Of a stretch of DNA of 64,000 bases, positions 50,730 to 59,673 are shown one piece after another (within the stretch, counting starts at the first letter, position 1; each line of letters starts with the position of its first letter). Source of the DNA: an uncultured Oscillibacter sp. Its GTDB lineage: Bacteria; Bacillota; Clostridia; Oscillospirales; Oscillospiraceae. Both the position numbers and the translations under genes were made by a program. The notes under the pieces are model-generated. The model saw only the letters and a list, made by a program, of their open reading frames with translations. It did no database searches and had not been told where the DNA came from. The stretch is from the NCBI GenBank assembly GCA_910589315.1, contig CAJUTB010000001.1, forward strand, positions 62,001 through 126,000, read 5' to 3'.

Positions 50730-51467
50730 TCAGGAATTTTTTTCGGCTTCCTCCTGAATCTGGATTTCCGCCGCAATGTCGTCCAGCAGCTGCGTCCATG
50801 CCTCCTCGTGTTCCACGTAGTAAAGCGGGCACAGTTTTCCCGTCACGTCGTAATGACGGATGACGTCCGTTTCCGGTTCCAGACGGAATTCCCGGCACAG
50901 CCACGCCGTCAGCTCCACCACGGTCCGGTAAGAGGCGGGCGCGTATTCGCCGCCCTCGTCCGGGTGGCAGACCTCCACGGATACCGTGTCCGCGTTCCGG
51001 GTGTTGGAGGCATAGGCAATCTCTGTCAGCGGCACGCACTGGACGACCTCGCCTTCCAGCCCGACAATAAAATGACTGCTGGCGTAGGTTTGCAGCTCGC
51101 CGCTGGACAGGGACTCGAAATAATTCCGGTTGGCCTGGGCGGAGGTGCCGGGGTTGCCCACGTAATGCAATACCACGCCTGTCACCGTTTCCAGCGGGTC
51201 TCCGGGGCGGGACCACTCGTTGGGGGTCAGAAAATCCTGCCGGACGGAATCCGGCACGTTGGTTTCCGCCTCTTCGGGACTGGATGCGCCGCTGGAAGCC
51301 AGCCGGACAGCGGCGGTAACCCCTACCGCCGCCGTCAGGGTTATCAGAATGGCGCAGAGTATCACAAATTCGGGGTTGACCCGGCGGCCGGTTTTTTCCC
51401 GGCGGCGTCTCCGCTGGGCCGGGGTTGGCTGTTCCATAAGACCGTTAGTTTTGCTCTCGTAGGACAT
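50730..51467 (-). CDS. Membrane-anchored N-acetylmuramoyl-L-alanine amidase (Amidase_2)
   Basis: A 245-residue protein with a cytoplasmic basic N-terminus, one membrane helix at residues 33-55 (FVILCAILITLTAAVGVTAA), and an extracellular Amidase_2 domain at residues 75-235. Zinc ligands are visible in VVLHYVGNPG and RHYDVTGKLCP, and the substrate loop includes SHFIVGLEGEVVQCVPLTEI. It cleaves the amide bond between muramic acid and the peptide stem. It lies 3 bases after the permease-like gene on the same strand. GAGGAGG lies about 11 bases upstream of the ATG. Confidence 0.9.
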   Translation of the reverse strand: MSYESKTNGLMEQPTPAQRRRRREKTGRRVNPEFVILCAILITLTAAVGVTAAVRLASSGASSPEEAETNVPDSVRQDFLTPNEWSRPGDPLETVTGVVLHYVGNPGTSAQANRNYFESLSSGELQTYASSHFIVGLEGEVVQCVPLTEIAYASNTRNADTVSVEVCHPDEGGEYAPASYRTVVELTAWLCREFRLEPETDVIRHYDVTGKLCPLYYVEHEEAWTQLLDDIAAEIQIQEEAEKNS

Positions 51468-51470
51468 CTG

Positions 51471-53480
51471 CTAAAAAGCCTCCTCTGTGGCCGGGTACAA
51501 ATCGCCGGTATAGGGGTCGTGATAGTAGGTTTCGCCGTTGAAACTGCTGTCCTCTGCGGGGGATTCCGCCTGATAGAGCGCGTTTTGCTCCGCCTCGGTC
51601 AGCAGCCGCTGGGTTTCGTTGATAACGCCGAGATCTGCAAGAGCCTGCAAAGTTTCCGTGCAATACCTGGAAATCGAAAAAGAAGTGCTGTAATAGTCCC
51701 GCTGAACCCCCTGCGTGGGTTCGTAAATGCGGTCAAAGGCATAATCCAGATAGAAATTGTTCACATAGACTGTGTCCCTGCGTTCTTCCTGGGAGAGAAA
51801 GAAGGTCTTTCCAAAGCGGCCCGCGTCAATGTCCCGCAGGATGGCGGCTTCCAGGGCGCGGGCCTCGCCGTGGTTCAGCTGCCGGCTTTCGTATTCGCCG
51901 GTTTCCAGGTTATAGAGGTCTGCGATCGAGCCGGAGGTGATCTGGTCATCCTGGGTGCGGTTATAGAAAAGGTTGCTTCTCTGGACTTCCGGAAGCGTGA
52001 CCAGCTCCGCCAGCTTTTGCAGGGCGGAACCCTCCGTCTGTACGTCGCTGAGGGAATAGACAAGCCTGTAACTGCGCGATACCTGCCGCCCGTTTTTCAG
52101 AGTATACGTCAAAGACAGGGACGAGTCTGCAATTCCGGCCCGTTCTCCGGGGAAAGCGTCGTGTTCCGCGAGGATGGTCTGATGGAGGTCCAACAATTTT
52201 TCCAGAGTCTCCGGTTCGCTGACTTCGCCGGAACAGCTGGTGCCGTTAGAACCCTGATGTTCGCTCAGGTAAACGGATTCGACGGCATCCGCTTCCGGTA
52301 TCCAGTGTTCCATGCCCGCCGGGTCCGCCGCCGCCAGGCCGCACAGGGCTACCGCCACGACCGCCGCCGTGACCGCGCCCTTCCAGGTGCTGCGGAAGAC
52401 GTGGAGGGATTTTGCCAGGAGCATAGAGGCGATGTAGAAGCCCAGCAGGCCCGCAAAGGCCATACAGAAAGCCATGGGGAGGAAGGAAAAGTTGCTGCCG
52501 GTCAGATCCGCAAAGAAGTCGTCGAACAGCAGGAGATACAAGCCCAATCCCCCGGCCAAAGCCGTGCAGACCGACACGCCGTACCGGAACACCGGCTTCA
52601 TCCAGCCCACGGCGATCACGTCTCCCGCGCTTTCGCTCCGGCGGTTCCGGTACAGCAGCCACGCCAGCGCGACCAGCGCAACACCCGCCAGAGCATACAG
52701 GGCAATGAGGTGCCCGTTTACCAGATGCGCGGCGTCGAGGACCCTGTTTTCAAATACCTTTCCGTTCGCAGCCGTGAACGTTTCATAGTGTGACGAGGTA
52801 GTGGCACGGAGGTGCGTGACAAGGAAAATAGTGGGCGAGAGCCATTCCACCACGCCGCCGTAGGCCACGTCCACGCCGTAATAGAAACCGGCCATGATCG
52901 TGGACAGCAGGAATTCCAGAGCGGCGGCCAGGAAGTGAAAAATGAAGTACAGCCCCGCCAAGGCAAAGGGATTGCCGGTGATAAAGGCCACTGCCGTGGC
53001 GGTGGAGAAGTAGAAGAAGCTCAGCCCGGCAACGCCCAGAGCCGTGATGGCCAGGCCGGGCAGATCAAGGAAACCGCCCGCAATGGACGTGATCACCGTC
53101 AGCAGGCCGACGGCTACATAGGGGATCAGCATCATAGCCATGCCGGAGAGGAAATTCGTCACAAACAGCCCCTCCCGCCGGACGGGCAGGCTGTGATACA
53201 TACTTACGCTTCGGGCATTGTAAAGGTAATGCCACACCGCCAGGGCGCACAAAACCGCATAAATCAGGGAAACGACGGGAACCGCCCAGGCTAAAACCGA
53301 ATAGAAAGCGGCGGTGATTTCCGGCGTAGGAATGCTTTTTGGGCCATAACGGACAATCTCCATCAGCATGGCCAGAGGCGCGAGCGCGCCCGCCAGAGAC
53401 GCTCCGCCCCACAGGGGCCAGAAGCGCATTAAATTTTTACGGAACAGGGTTCCATTAAAGTACGATGTCTTTAACTGCAT
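51471..53480 (-). CDS. ABC transporter permease of the YtrC/DUF6449 type
   Basis: A 669-residue membrane protein. About ten membrane segments fill residues 15-410 (for example VVSLIYAVLCALAVWHYLY and TALAGGLGLYLLLF), followed by a large soluble C-terminal region (410-669). The N-terminal block MYHSLPVRREGLFVTNFLSG is typical of permeases paired with GntR/ATPase genes. The substrate is unknown; related Ytr systems respond to cell-wall antibiotics. Start at 53480 with GGGAGG 8 bases upstream; it overlaps the ATPase gene by 26 bases. Confidence 0.85.
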   Translation of the reverse strand: MQLKTSYFNGTLFRKNLMRFWPLWGGASLAGALAPLAMLMEIVRYGPKSIPTPEITAAFYSVLAWAVPVVSLIYAVLCALAVWHYLYNARSVSMYHSLPVRREGLFVTNFLSGMAMMLIPYVAVGLLTVITSIAGGFLDLPGLAITALGVAGLSFFYFSTATAVAFITGNPFALAGLYFIFHFLAAALEFLLSTIMAGFYYGVDVAYGGVVEWLSPTIFLVTHLRATTSSHYETFTAANGKVFENRVLDAAHLVNGHLIALYALAGVALVALAWLLYRNRRSESAGDVIAVGWMKPVFRYGVSVCTALAGGLGLYLLLFDDFFADLTGSNFSFLPMAFCMAFAGLLGFYIASMLLAKSLHVFRSTWKGAVTAAVVAVALCGLAAADPAGMEHWIPEADAVESVYLSEHQGSNGTSCSGEVSEPETLEKLLDLHQTILAEHDAFPGERAGIADSSLSLTYTLKNGRQVSRSYRLVYSLSDVQTEGSALQKLAELVTLPEVQRSNLFYNRTQDDQITSGSIADLYNLETGEYESRQLNHGEARALEAAILRDIDAGRFGKTFFLSQEERRDTVYVNNFYLDYAFDRIYEPTQGVQRDYYSTSFSISRYCTETLQALADLGVINETQRLLTEAEQNALYQAESPAEDSSFNGETYYHDPYTGDLYPATEEAF

Positions 53481-54348
53481 AATCGACGCCTCCCAACTCA
53501 TAAATGAAAATTTCTTCCAGGGTCAGCGGAATTGCGTCCGCCAAAAGCGGCTGATACGCCGCAATCCGCGTCTGGGCCTCCTCCGCGTTCATACGCATGA
53601 TCAGGGTATGAACCCGCCCGACCTTGGAGGCGTGCAGGACGGGCAGGTCCTCCGGAACCTCCGCGCCGTCCTGGAACACCACTTGCAGCTTGACCATATT
53701 GTCTTGCAGCTGGGCCAGGGAGCGTTCCAGCAGCACCTTGCCGTGGTCCAGGATACCCACGTGGTCGCAGACGTCTTCCAGCTCCCGCAGGTTGTGGGAG
53801 GAAACCAGGACGGTGACGCCCCGCTGGGCCACGTCGCCCAGAACCAGAGACCAGACCTGCCGCCGCATCACCGGGTCCAGGCCGTCTACCGGCTCGTCAA
53901 GAATGAGATAATCCGGCATACAGCTCAACGTCAGCCAGAAAGCGGCCTGCTTCTGCATTCCCTTGCTCAACCGGCGCAGGACCCGCTTTTCGTCGATCTC
54001 AAAGACTTCCTTCAGCTTTTCATACCGCTCCATGGAAAAGGAGGGGTAGAAGCCCCGGTAAAAGCGGCACATATCCCGGATGGTGGCCTGGGAAAAATAG
54101 TACCAGTCGTCGGGGATGGCGGCGATCCGGTTCTTGAGGGAAGCGTTTTCCCAGATGCCCTCTCCATCCACGGTGATTTCGCCTGCGTCCTGGCGGTAGA
54201 TGCCGGTCAGGCAGCGGATGAGGGTGGATTTGCCCGCGCCGTTGGGGCCGACTAGGCCGTAAACGCTCCCGGCGGGAACGGTGAGGCTGGCTCCGTCCAG
54301 AGCGGCAAACGCGCCGAAACGCTTTTCGATACGGTTCATTTCAATCAT
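53455..54348 (-). CDS. ABC transporter ATPase (YtrB type)
   Basis: A 297-residue ATPase. Walker A is GLVGPNGAGKSTLIRCLTG near residue 40, the signature is LSKGMQKQAAFWLTL, and Walker B is YLILDEPVDGLDPVMRR followed by SSHNLRELEDVC. This is the CcmA/YtrB type. It shares an operon with the GntR regulator (4-base overlap) and the permease (26-base overlap). The C-terminal 80 residues form a domain of unknown fold common in this class. Confidence 0.93.
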   Translation of the reverse strand: MIEMNRIEKRFGAFAALDGASLTVPAGSVYGLVGPNGAGKSTLIRCLTGIYRQDAGEITVDGEGIWENASLKNRIAAIPDDWYYFSQATIRDMCRFYRGFYPSFSMERYEKLKEVFEIDEKRVLRRLSKGMQKQAAFWLTLSCMPDYLILDEPVDGLDPVMRRQVWSLVLGDVAQRGVTVLVSSHNLRELEDVCDHVGILDHGKVLLERSLAQLQDNMVKLQVVFQDGAEVPEDLPVLHASKVGRVHTLIMRMNAEEAQTRIAAYQPLLADAIPLTLEEIFIYELGGVDYAVKDIVL

Positions 54349-54743
54349 ATGGATTCCTCCTTCACCTCACGGCGGACCGGTCCGCCGGACGTCGCTTCTT
54401 CAAAAAGCGACGTCATCTCCTCTTGACTGACCCCCAGATACCGCAGCTCCGCCAGGAGCTCCCGGACCTTCTCCCACAGATCCCTCCTGCGGGATGCGTC
54501 TGCGCCGGGGTCGCCGGTGGCAAAGCTGCCCTTGCCGGGGACGGAGTAGATGTAGCCTTCGCCTTCCAACTCGTTGTAGGCCCGCTGAATGGTGTTGGGA
54601 TTGATGGAAAGCTGTGTGGCCAGTGCCCGTACAGAGGGCAGTTTTTCGTCCGTGGCAATCGCCCCGGTGACGATCAGCTTTCGCAGCCCGTCCTTGATCT
54701 GCTCATAGATGGGACGGGAATCTCGGTAATTGAGACTGATCAT
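54345..54743 (-). CDS. GntR-family repressor (YtrA type)
   Basis: A 132-residue regulator. Residues 10-75 form the winged helix (DSRPIYEQIKDGLRKLIVTG, then LPSVRALATQLSINPNTIQR and GYIYSVPGKGSFA). The short C-terminal helical region replaces the usual ligand-binding domain, which defines the YtrA subgroup. It probably represses its own operon by binding the inverted repeat at 54781-54799. The ATPase gene overlaps its stop by 4 bases. Confidence 0.93.
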   Translation of the reverse strand: MISLNYRDSRPIYEQIKDGLRKLIVTGAIATDEKLPSVRALATQLSINPNTIQRAYNELEGEGYIYSVPGKGSFATGDPGADASRRRDLWEKVRELLAELRYLGVSQEEMTSLFEEATSGGPVRREVKEESI

Positions 54744-54780
54744 CGCGTCACCTTCCCTTCTGCGGCGTTGCGCCGCAACT

Positions 54781-54832
54781 GTATTAACTGTACTAATACG
54801 GATAGGGTATCATGGAATAGCCGTCTTGTCAA
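54781..54832 (-). promoter_or_regulatory. Promoter and operator of the YtrA-type operon
   Basis: On the minus strand TTGACA (54832-54827) and TACCCT (54809-54804) are separated by 17 bases. The inverted repeat GTATTA-N7-TAATAC (54781-54799) covers the expected transcription start, which suits repression by the encoded GntR protein. Confidence 0.7.
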
Positions 54833-54887
54833 GAGGGAACTTGCAGAAGATTGTCCCCCCGCCGCAGAAAAACGGGGAAGTTCCCCC

Positions 54888-54924
54888 TTGACATACCTCG
54901 GAAAACTAGGTATAATATACCTAG
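54888..54924 (+). promoter_or_regulatory. Consensus promoter with overlapping PadR-type operator
   Basis: TTGACA (54888-54893) and TATAAT (54911-54916) are both perfect consensus with a 17-base spacer. CTAGGTATAATATACCTAG (54906-54924) is a perfect 9-bp-arm palindrome that includes the -10. It is the expected binding site for the PadR protein encoded 46 bases downstream. Confidence 0.85.
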
Positions 54925-54969
54925 AGATTCTATGTATGAAAAATTTTCCGGTTTTTGGGAGGTGACTGC

Positions 54970-55308
54970 ATGAAAAAGAAGAACATCGAACATACGCAGC
55001 TGCTGGTTTTGTCGCTTTTGAAGGGAGAGGATATGTATGGCTACCAGATGATTCTGGAATTGGAGCGGCGGTCGGATCACACCTTCGAGATGAAGGAGGG
55101 CACGCTTTATCCCGTATTGCACGGGCTGGAAAAGTCCGGTTATGTGGAGGCGTTCCAGCGGGAATCGCCCGCGGGACGCCTCCGGAAATACTACCGCCTC
55201 ACCCGCAAGGGCGAGGTGGCCCTTTGGGCCGAGGCGGAGGCTTGGCAACGGTATTCCGGCGCGGTCAACGCCGTTTTGCAGACAAGTCTCGGATTGGAGC
55301 CGGCGTAA
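54970..55308 (+). CDS. PadR-family transcriptional regulator
   Basis: A 112-residue winged-helix protein: TQLLVLSLLKGEDMYGYQMI, then FEMKEGTLYPVLHGLEKSGY and LRKYYRLTRKGEVAL. These are the PadR hallmarks, and its short C-terminus places it in subfamily 2. It probably represses its own operon through the palindrome over the promoter. GGGAGGTGA lies upstream of the ATG at 54970. The stop codon overlaps the start of the HAAS-domain gene by one base, the usual partnership of PadR and a HAAS membrane protein. Confidence 0.93.
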   Translation: MKKKNIEHTQLLVLSLLKGEDMYGYQMILELERRSDHTFEMKEGTLYPVLHGLEKSGYVEAFQRESPAGRLRKYYRLTRKGEVALWAEAEAWQRYSGAVNAVLQTSLGLEPA

Positions 55309-56045
55309 TGAGGGACCGGAGTGATTTTATGGGCCGGGTTCTGGCGGAGCTGAAGCATCTGACGCTTGAGGAACGGGAGGCCGTGCGTCAGGAGATTGAC
55401 GGCCACATGGAGGACCGGATAGAAGACCTTGTGGAGTTGGGGATATCCCCGGAGCTTGCGGAGGAACGGACCCTCGCCGCCATGGGGGACCCGGCGGAGA
55501 TTGGGCGGGAGCTGAACAAGCAGTATCCGCCCGGCTGGCTTTGGATTGGCCGCGCCGCGTTTATGCTGACGCTGGTTCTCTGCATCCAGGCAGTTTTGGC
55601 GTTCGGCATGTGGGGATTTGTTTGGGACAGCCTGACGGCCCGGTTTTTCCCGCCGGAGAGTGCCGGCCTGCACGCGGTTACGGCGTCGGAACCCCTGGAT
55701 ATCCGCATCCCGGTGGGAAACGACATCCTGCGGATTACGCGGGTGAGCGTCGGGCGGCAGAACGACCAGACGGAAAAACTCCTGGCCGAGGTGGCTTTTT
55801 GTACGTATGACCGGATACCCGGCGGAGTCGTTTCCATCGGCCTGCGTAGAGGAACGGTGCTGGAAAACCAGCGGGGAGAATGCAGACAAAGCGGCGGAGG
55901 CGGCGGGCATGTTCTCCGGGAATATGAGAGCCGGCGCGTGGAGATACAGCCGGAGGATACCTATGTTATTTTGGCCTATGATTATTTGGGAGAGCAGTTC
56001 CGGCAGGAAATCCCGCTGCCGGGAACGGAGGGAGAGACGCCATGA
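55308..56045 (+). CDS. HAAS-domain membrane protein partnered with PadR
   Basis: A 245-residue protein. Residues 1-65 form the HAAS/DUF1700-like helical domain (LTLEEREAVRQEIDGHMEDR, then GDPAEIGRELNKQY). One membrane helix lies at residues 85-107 (FMLTLVLCIQAVLAFGMWGF). The rest is an extracytoplasmic beta-rich domain. HAAS proteins usually pair with PadR regulators and are thought to sense envelope state. The start overlaps the PadR stop by one base, and the stop overlaps the next gene by 4 bases. Confidence 0.82.
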   Translation: MRDRSDFMGRVLAELKHLTLEEREAVRQEIDGHMEDRIEDLVELGISPELAEERTLAAMGDPAEIGRELNKQYPPGWLWIGRAAFMLTLVLCIQAVLAFGMWGFVWDSLTARFFPPESAGLHAVTASEPLDIRIPVGNDILRITRVSVGRQNDQTEKLLAEVAFCTYDRIPGGVVSIGLRRGTVLENQRGECRQSGGGGGHVLREYESRRVEIQPEDTYVILAYDYLGEQFRQEIPLPGTEGETP

Positions 56046-56698
56046 AGCAGACCAAGGTATATTCCCGCCGCCGGACCGCTCTGCGGCGTATTGCGATCGC
56101 CGCCATCGCCTATCTGCTGATTACCCGTTCGTTGACCGTAGGCATGTTTCTGCCGGGGCAGACGCTCCGGTATACGGAAGAACGGGAGGGAACCGGCTGG
56201 ACATCCATCGTTACCCGGAAGTGGGAGCCGGAACTACATAAAACACATATGCTGTATCTCTCGGAAAACGAAAAAGTGACCATGCTCAGCAGTACCTATC
56301 TGACCATTTACGGCTGGATGCCTGACGTTGGGCTGGCGTTGGACTGTTCTCAGGATTCGCCGCTGTTTGCGGGCTGGTGGGGCATGAGCCGGAACGGCCA
56401 GTCGGTCCGGTATTACTTTGGGCGGGTGGACGATCCGGAAATTAGCCGTTTGAGGATTCGCCTGGAGTATGAGACCTGGGAGAATGAGACCGCCCAGCGG
56501 CACGAGGGGACTTCCTTCGCGCTTCCGGACAGTGCCTGGACGGAGAAAGACGGACGGCGGTATTTTCTCATACGGGAACCGGAGATCGAATGGCCCGAGG
56601 AAACCCGCAAGTTCCCCGTTGCCGCCGCTTATGACGCGTTTGGAAATATAATTGCAGAGTTTGATATGGAAAATTATTCCTTTTCCTCGTACGGCTGA
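56042..56698 (+). CDS. Membrane-anchored protein of unknown function in the PadR operon
   Basis: A 218-residue protein that I do not recognise. The basic N-terminus (KQTKVYSRRRTALRR) is followed by one membrane helix at residues 16-38 and a beta-rich extracytoplasmic domain with many aromatic residues (YLTIYGWMPDVGLALDC). It shares a 4-base overlap with the HAAS gene and so is probably co-translated and functionally linked. Both outer domains may form one complex (inference). Confidence 0.65.
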   Translation: MKQTKVYSRRRTALRRIAIAAIAYLLITRSLTVGMFLPGQTLRYTEEREGTGWTSIVTRKWEPELHKTHMLYLSENEKVTMLSSTYLTIYGWMPDVGLALDCSQDSPLFAGWWGMSRNGQSVRYYFGRVDDPEISRLRIRLEYETWENETAQRHEGTSFALPDSAWTEKDGRRYFLIREPEIEWPEETRKFPVAAAYDAFGNIIAEFDMENYSFSSYG

Positions 56699-56752
56699 AT
56701 TTTTTTATAAAAAATATGTAAAATTTTGCTGTCAATCGCTGGCAGGATGTGG

Positions 56753-56874
56753 TATACTAAGGCAAAGGCGTTTTTCCAGGTTTCGCCTTCGGCCCGGCAA
56801 GGGCATTGGTGACGATCCACAAGAGGGGCGGAAGGAGAAACCGCAAGCCCTTCCACCTCCGGGACAAAGGAGGT
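56753..56874 (+). promoter_or_regulatory. Promoter and structured leader of the HAD phosphatase gene
   Basis: An extended -10 (TGGTATACT, -10 hexamer at 56753-56758) predicts a start near 56765. The leader has a hairpin AAGGCG/CGCCTT (56765-56789). A long-range stem AAGGGC/GCCCTT (56799-56804 with 56847-56852) encloses GCGG/CCGC (56828-56844). Then ACCTCC (56855-56860) pairs with GGAGGT (56869-56874). That last pairing covers the AAAGGAGG ribosome binding site of the gene. The architecture is riboswitch-like, but I match it to no known class. Confidence 0.45.
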
Positions 56875-56881
56875 TTGAGCC

Positions 56882-57652
56882 ATGCTTCGATTGATTGCCA
56901 GCGACATTGATGGGACCCTGCTCCAAAACGGGGCCAAGGTGCTCCCGACGGAATTGTTTGACGAGATTTGCCGCCTGAAGAAACAGGGCATCCTGTTCTG
57001 TCCGGCCAGCGGGCGGCAATACCACAGCCTGCGGCAGCTGTTCGCCCCGGTGGCGGACCGGATTCCTTTTATCTGCGAAAACGGCGCGGTGGTCTTTGGA
57101 CCGGGAGACCCGGGGCCGGCGCTGGGCAAGACGGTCATGGACCGCCGTCTGGCGGTTGAACTGTGCCGCGGCATCATGGCTCTGCCGGAAGTGGAGGTCC
57201 TGATTTCCGGGGCCAATACCAGTTATCTCTGCCCGAAACGGGAGAGCTTTGTTTCCGAGGTCCGGGACGGCCTGGGGAATTCCGCCGTTGTGGTGGAGCG
57301 TCCGGAGGATGTGCCGGAGGATATTATCAAAGTGTCGGCCTACTGTCCGGGCCGCCTGGCGGAAACCCGGATTGCACTGGTGTTCCGCTGGGAGCGGGCG
57401 TTCCGCGCCGCTGTGGCGGGGGAGGACTGGCTGGATTTTACCCTTGCGGACAAGGGAAGGGGCCTGGGCCAGCTCTGCAAGACGCTGGGTATCGGATTTG
57501 ACGAGGTGATGGCCTTCGGGGACAATTACAACGATCTGCCGATGCTTCAGAAAGTGGGACAGCCGTATCTGGTTACGTCGGCTGCGCCGGAGCTGCGAGC
57601 GCGGGTTGCCGGAAGCTGCAAGGCGGTGCTGGATATCCTGCGGACGCTGTAA
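56882..57652 (+). CDS. Cof-type HAD-superfamily phosphatase
   Basis: A 256-residue hydrolase. The four HAD motifs are present: SDIDGTLL (nucleophile Asp), PASGR, the Lys in ADKGRGLGQLCK and AFGDNYNDLPML. The cap domain of the Cof type lies between residues 85 and 190. Such enzymes act on sugar phosphates or flavin-type phosphates; the substrate cannot be told. AAAGGAGG lies 8 bases before the ATG and is predicted to be base-paired in the leader. Confidence 0.93.
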   Translation: MLRLIASDIDGTLLQNGAKVLPTELFDEICRLKKQGILFCPASGRQYHSLRQLFAPVADRIPFICENGAVVFGPGDPGPALGKTVMDRRLAVELCRGIMALPEVEVLISGANTSYLCPKRESFVSEVRDGLGNSAVVVERPEDVPEDIIKVSAYCPGRLAETRIALVFRWERAFRAAVAGEDWLDFTLADKGRGLGQLCKTLGIGFDEVMAFGDNYNDLPMLQKVGQPYLVTSAAPELRARVAGSCKAVLDILRTL

Positions 57653-57749
57653 AAGAATGGAAACTAAAATTTTATACAGATTTTGCTTATAATTTGACCG
57701 TTTTTGTCCGATATTGTCTGTAGAGATTCTACTTTTAGGAGGCGGTTCG

Positions 57750-59543
57750 ATGTATCATGCAAAGGGCCGTCCGGGCCGCCGCAGTATGCCTGCGCCGGTT
57801 CGGATGGCCTTGGTTTTGTGTTTGACCCTTGCGGCGTTCTGCACAGTGGTTCTGGCGGACGGGGTCCCTGAGGCGCAGACGCTTCAGGAACTTCAGGAGG
57901 CGGAGGTGAAAGCCGCCGTCGAAACCTACCTGCGGAACTATGCGCGGGAAGCGATGCTGTACGAGGCGACGGACCAGCGGGCCGGTACGGTGTATGAGCC
58001 GCAGTTTGTCCCGGCCTGGGAGGGCGAAAAGTTCCGGGTCAACGGGAAAGAGGTTTTCCTGACGGAACTGCAAAAAAATATCCAGTTCTTGGAGAAAAAG
58101 GCGGCGTATTACGCCGCTGTCCGGCAGATGCAGAACATTTACCGGGAGGATTTGCAGCTCCATTATACATACCGCTCCTTGAAGATGGAGGAGTATTCCG
58201 CACGGGTTTCCGTCCGGGAGACGGCAACGTTTTATTATACGGACAGTCACCGCCAGTCGGTCTACGAGACGGGTTATGTCGTTTATCTGGTGAAGTTCAC
58301 AGGCCGCTGGCTGGTGGCGGATGTGTCGGACGGCAGCGGATTTGACGAAATGTATAAAAAGAATCCCGATTTTGACCTTACCGCCGCTTTGGAGGAATTT
58401 TCCGCAGGGCTGAAGGCGGAGGAGGCCGTTTTGACGGCCCCCTATGAGCCGGACCCAGGCGTGGGGGACACGCGGATTTTGTACAACGGCAAAAACGCGG
58501 CGGCCTATGCGGCCACCTACTGCCGTCCAGACGAAAAAACCTCCCGGAAATACTACAATCCCCGTTTTAAGAGCTATGCCGGGCAGGGCGGCGACTGCAT
58601 GAATTTTGCATCTCAGAGTATGTGGGCGGGGTTTGGCGGAAGTCAGACCGCCGCGGCCATTGACGGCCATGCAGCGCCGATGGATACGGAGGGTGCAGAG
58701 ACCTGGTATGGCCGTACGTCCGCTTCCGGGACGAAGGATTCCGATATTTTGAATTGGATCAGCTGTTCAAGTTTCTGGAAGTATTTGAACGGTGAGAAGG
58801 ACAAAACCGCCGGAAGCAATCAGTCCGCGGACAACGGAATGTATGCCACGATCATCACGGCCCCCCGATACAGCCCCATTACCGGCGTTTCGCCGGAGGA
58901 GCTTATAGGCGCGGTGGCGCACGTGAGCGGTTCCGGCGGGGACTACTCCCATGCGATTGTGCTCACAGCCGCTGTGGGAAACCAGCGCGGTGAGATTTGG
59001 TATTGCTCCCACACGGCGGACGAGTCCCACATAAAGCTGGGGGACTATTATTTCGGGCCGGTGCGGGTGTATATCCCCCGCTATATGCGGATTCGTCCGG
59101 AAGAAAAGCCGGTGATACAGCCGGAGCCGATTGCGCCGGTGCTGGTCCATTCCAGCGGAAGGGTGGGCTTCCGGACAGCGGTGCCGCAGGCGCGGCTGTC
59201 AATCGTTGTGGAAACGCCGGACGGTACGCGGACCCATGCCGCGCTGGCGGAAAACGCAGCGGCGTGCGGAGCGGATTTTTCGTTTGCACAGGCGGGACTG
59301 TACCGGGTGGATTGTACAGCGTCAACGGCGGAGGGCGTTTCGCAGGAGCTGACGTATTACGTCCGCTGTATGGAGAAGGGCATTCGCGCCGCCGCGCCGC
59401 CGGTGGAGAACCCTGAAATTGATCCGGAAGCGGAAGTACCCTGGACGGTTGTGCCGGAGACCGGCGAGGAAGTCCCGCCGGAGGACGGAACGGACTTGCC
59501 GCCGGTTGAAGATGACGCATCTTTGCTCCTGCCGGCGGATTGA
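57750..59543 (+). CDS. Secreted Amidase_6-domain protein
   Basis: A 597-residue protein with a basic N-terminus and a signal peptide (residues 12-40, ending near VVLADG). Residues 45-225 are an Ala/Tyr-rich domain I do not recognise. Residues 240-435 match Amidase_6: YNGKNAAAYAATYC, catalytic Cys in GGDCMNFASQSMWAGFGG, and His in GGDYSHAIVLT. An immunoglobulin-like region and a Glu/Pro-rich tail follow. It is probably a cell-wall hydrolase. The ATG at 57750 has TAGGAGG upstream. The upstream gap contains a TATAAT (57688-57693) with a weak -35. Confidence 0.85.
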   Translation: MYHAKGRPGRRSMPAPVRMALVLCLTLAAFCTVVLADGVPEAQTLQELQEAEVKAAVETYLRNYAREAMLYEATDQRAGTVYEPQFVPAWEGEKFRVNGKEVFLTELQKNIQFLEKKAAYYAAVRQMQNIYREDLQLHYTYRSLKMEEYSARVSVRETATFYYTDSHRQSVYETGYVVYLVKFTGRWLVADVSDGSGFDEMYKKNPDFDLTAALEEFSAGLKAEEAVLTAPYEPDPGVGDTRILYNGKNAAAYAATYCRPDEKTSRKYYNPRFKSYAGQGGDCMNFASQSMWAGFGGSQTAAAIDGHAAPMDTEGAETWYGRTSASGTKDSDILNWISCSSFWKYLNGEKDKTAGSNQSADNGMYATIITAPRYSPITGVSPEELIGAVAHVSGSGGDYSHAIVLTAAVGNQRGEIWYCSHTADESHIKLGDYYFGPVRVYIPRYMRIRPEEKPVIQPEPIAPVLVHSSGRVGFRTAVPQARLSIVVETPDGTRTHAALAENAAACGADFSFAQAGLYRVDCTASTAEGVSQELTYYVRCMEKGIRAAAPPVENPEIDPEAEVPWTVVPETGEEVPPEDGTDLPPVEDDASLLLPAD

Positions 59544-59595
59544 ACTGGAAGCGAAGCGGTCTTTTTAATTGAGGGAAGTTCTGTAAAAAATAAAT

Positions 59596-59627
59596 GCCCG
59601 CTGGAAAACGATTGTTTTTCAGCGGGC
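59596..59627. terminator. Possible terminator hairpin after the Amidase_6 gene
   Basis: GCCCGCTGGAAAA (59596-59608) pairs with TTTTTCAGCGGGC (59615-59627) over 13 bp with one G-T pair. On the plus strand the tail GTTGCTT is poor. On the minus strand the stem is followed by ATTTATTTTTT, but no minus-strand gene ends here. Confidence 0.5.
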
Positions 59628-59673
59628 GTTGCTTGATCATTTGGGAAATCAATTGCTGTTTTGGGAGGTAAGC

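Noticed and set aside
56798..56852. Bacterial signal recognition particle RNA or a known riboswitch in the HAD leader
   Set aside because: The GGAAGGAG stretch recalls the SRP RNA core, but the required symmetric loop and AGCAG segment are absent, and no known riboswitch consensus fits.
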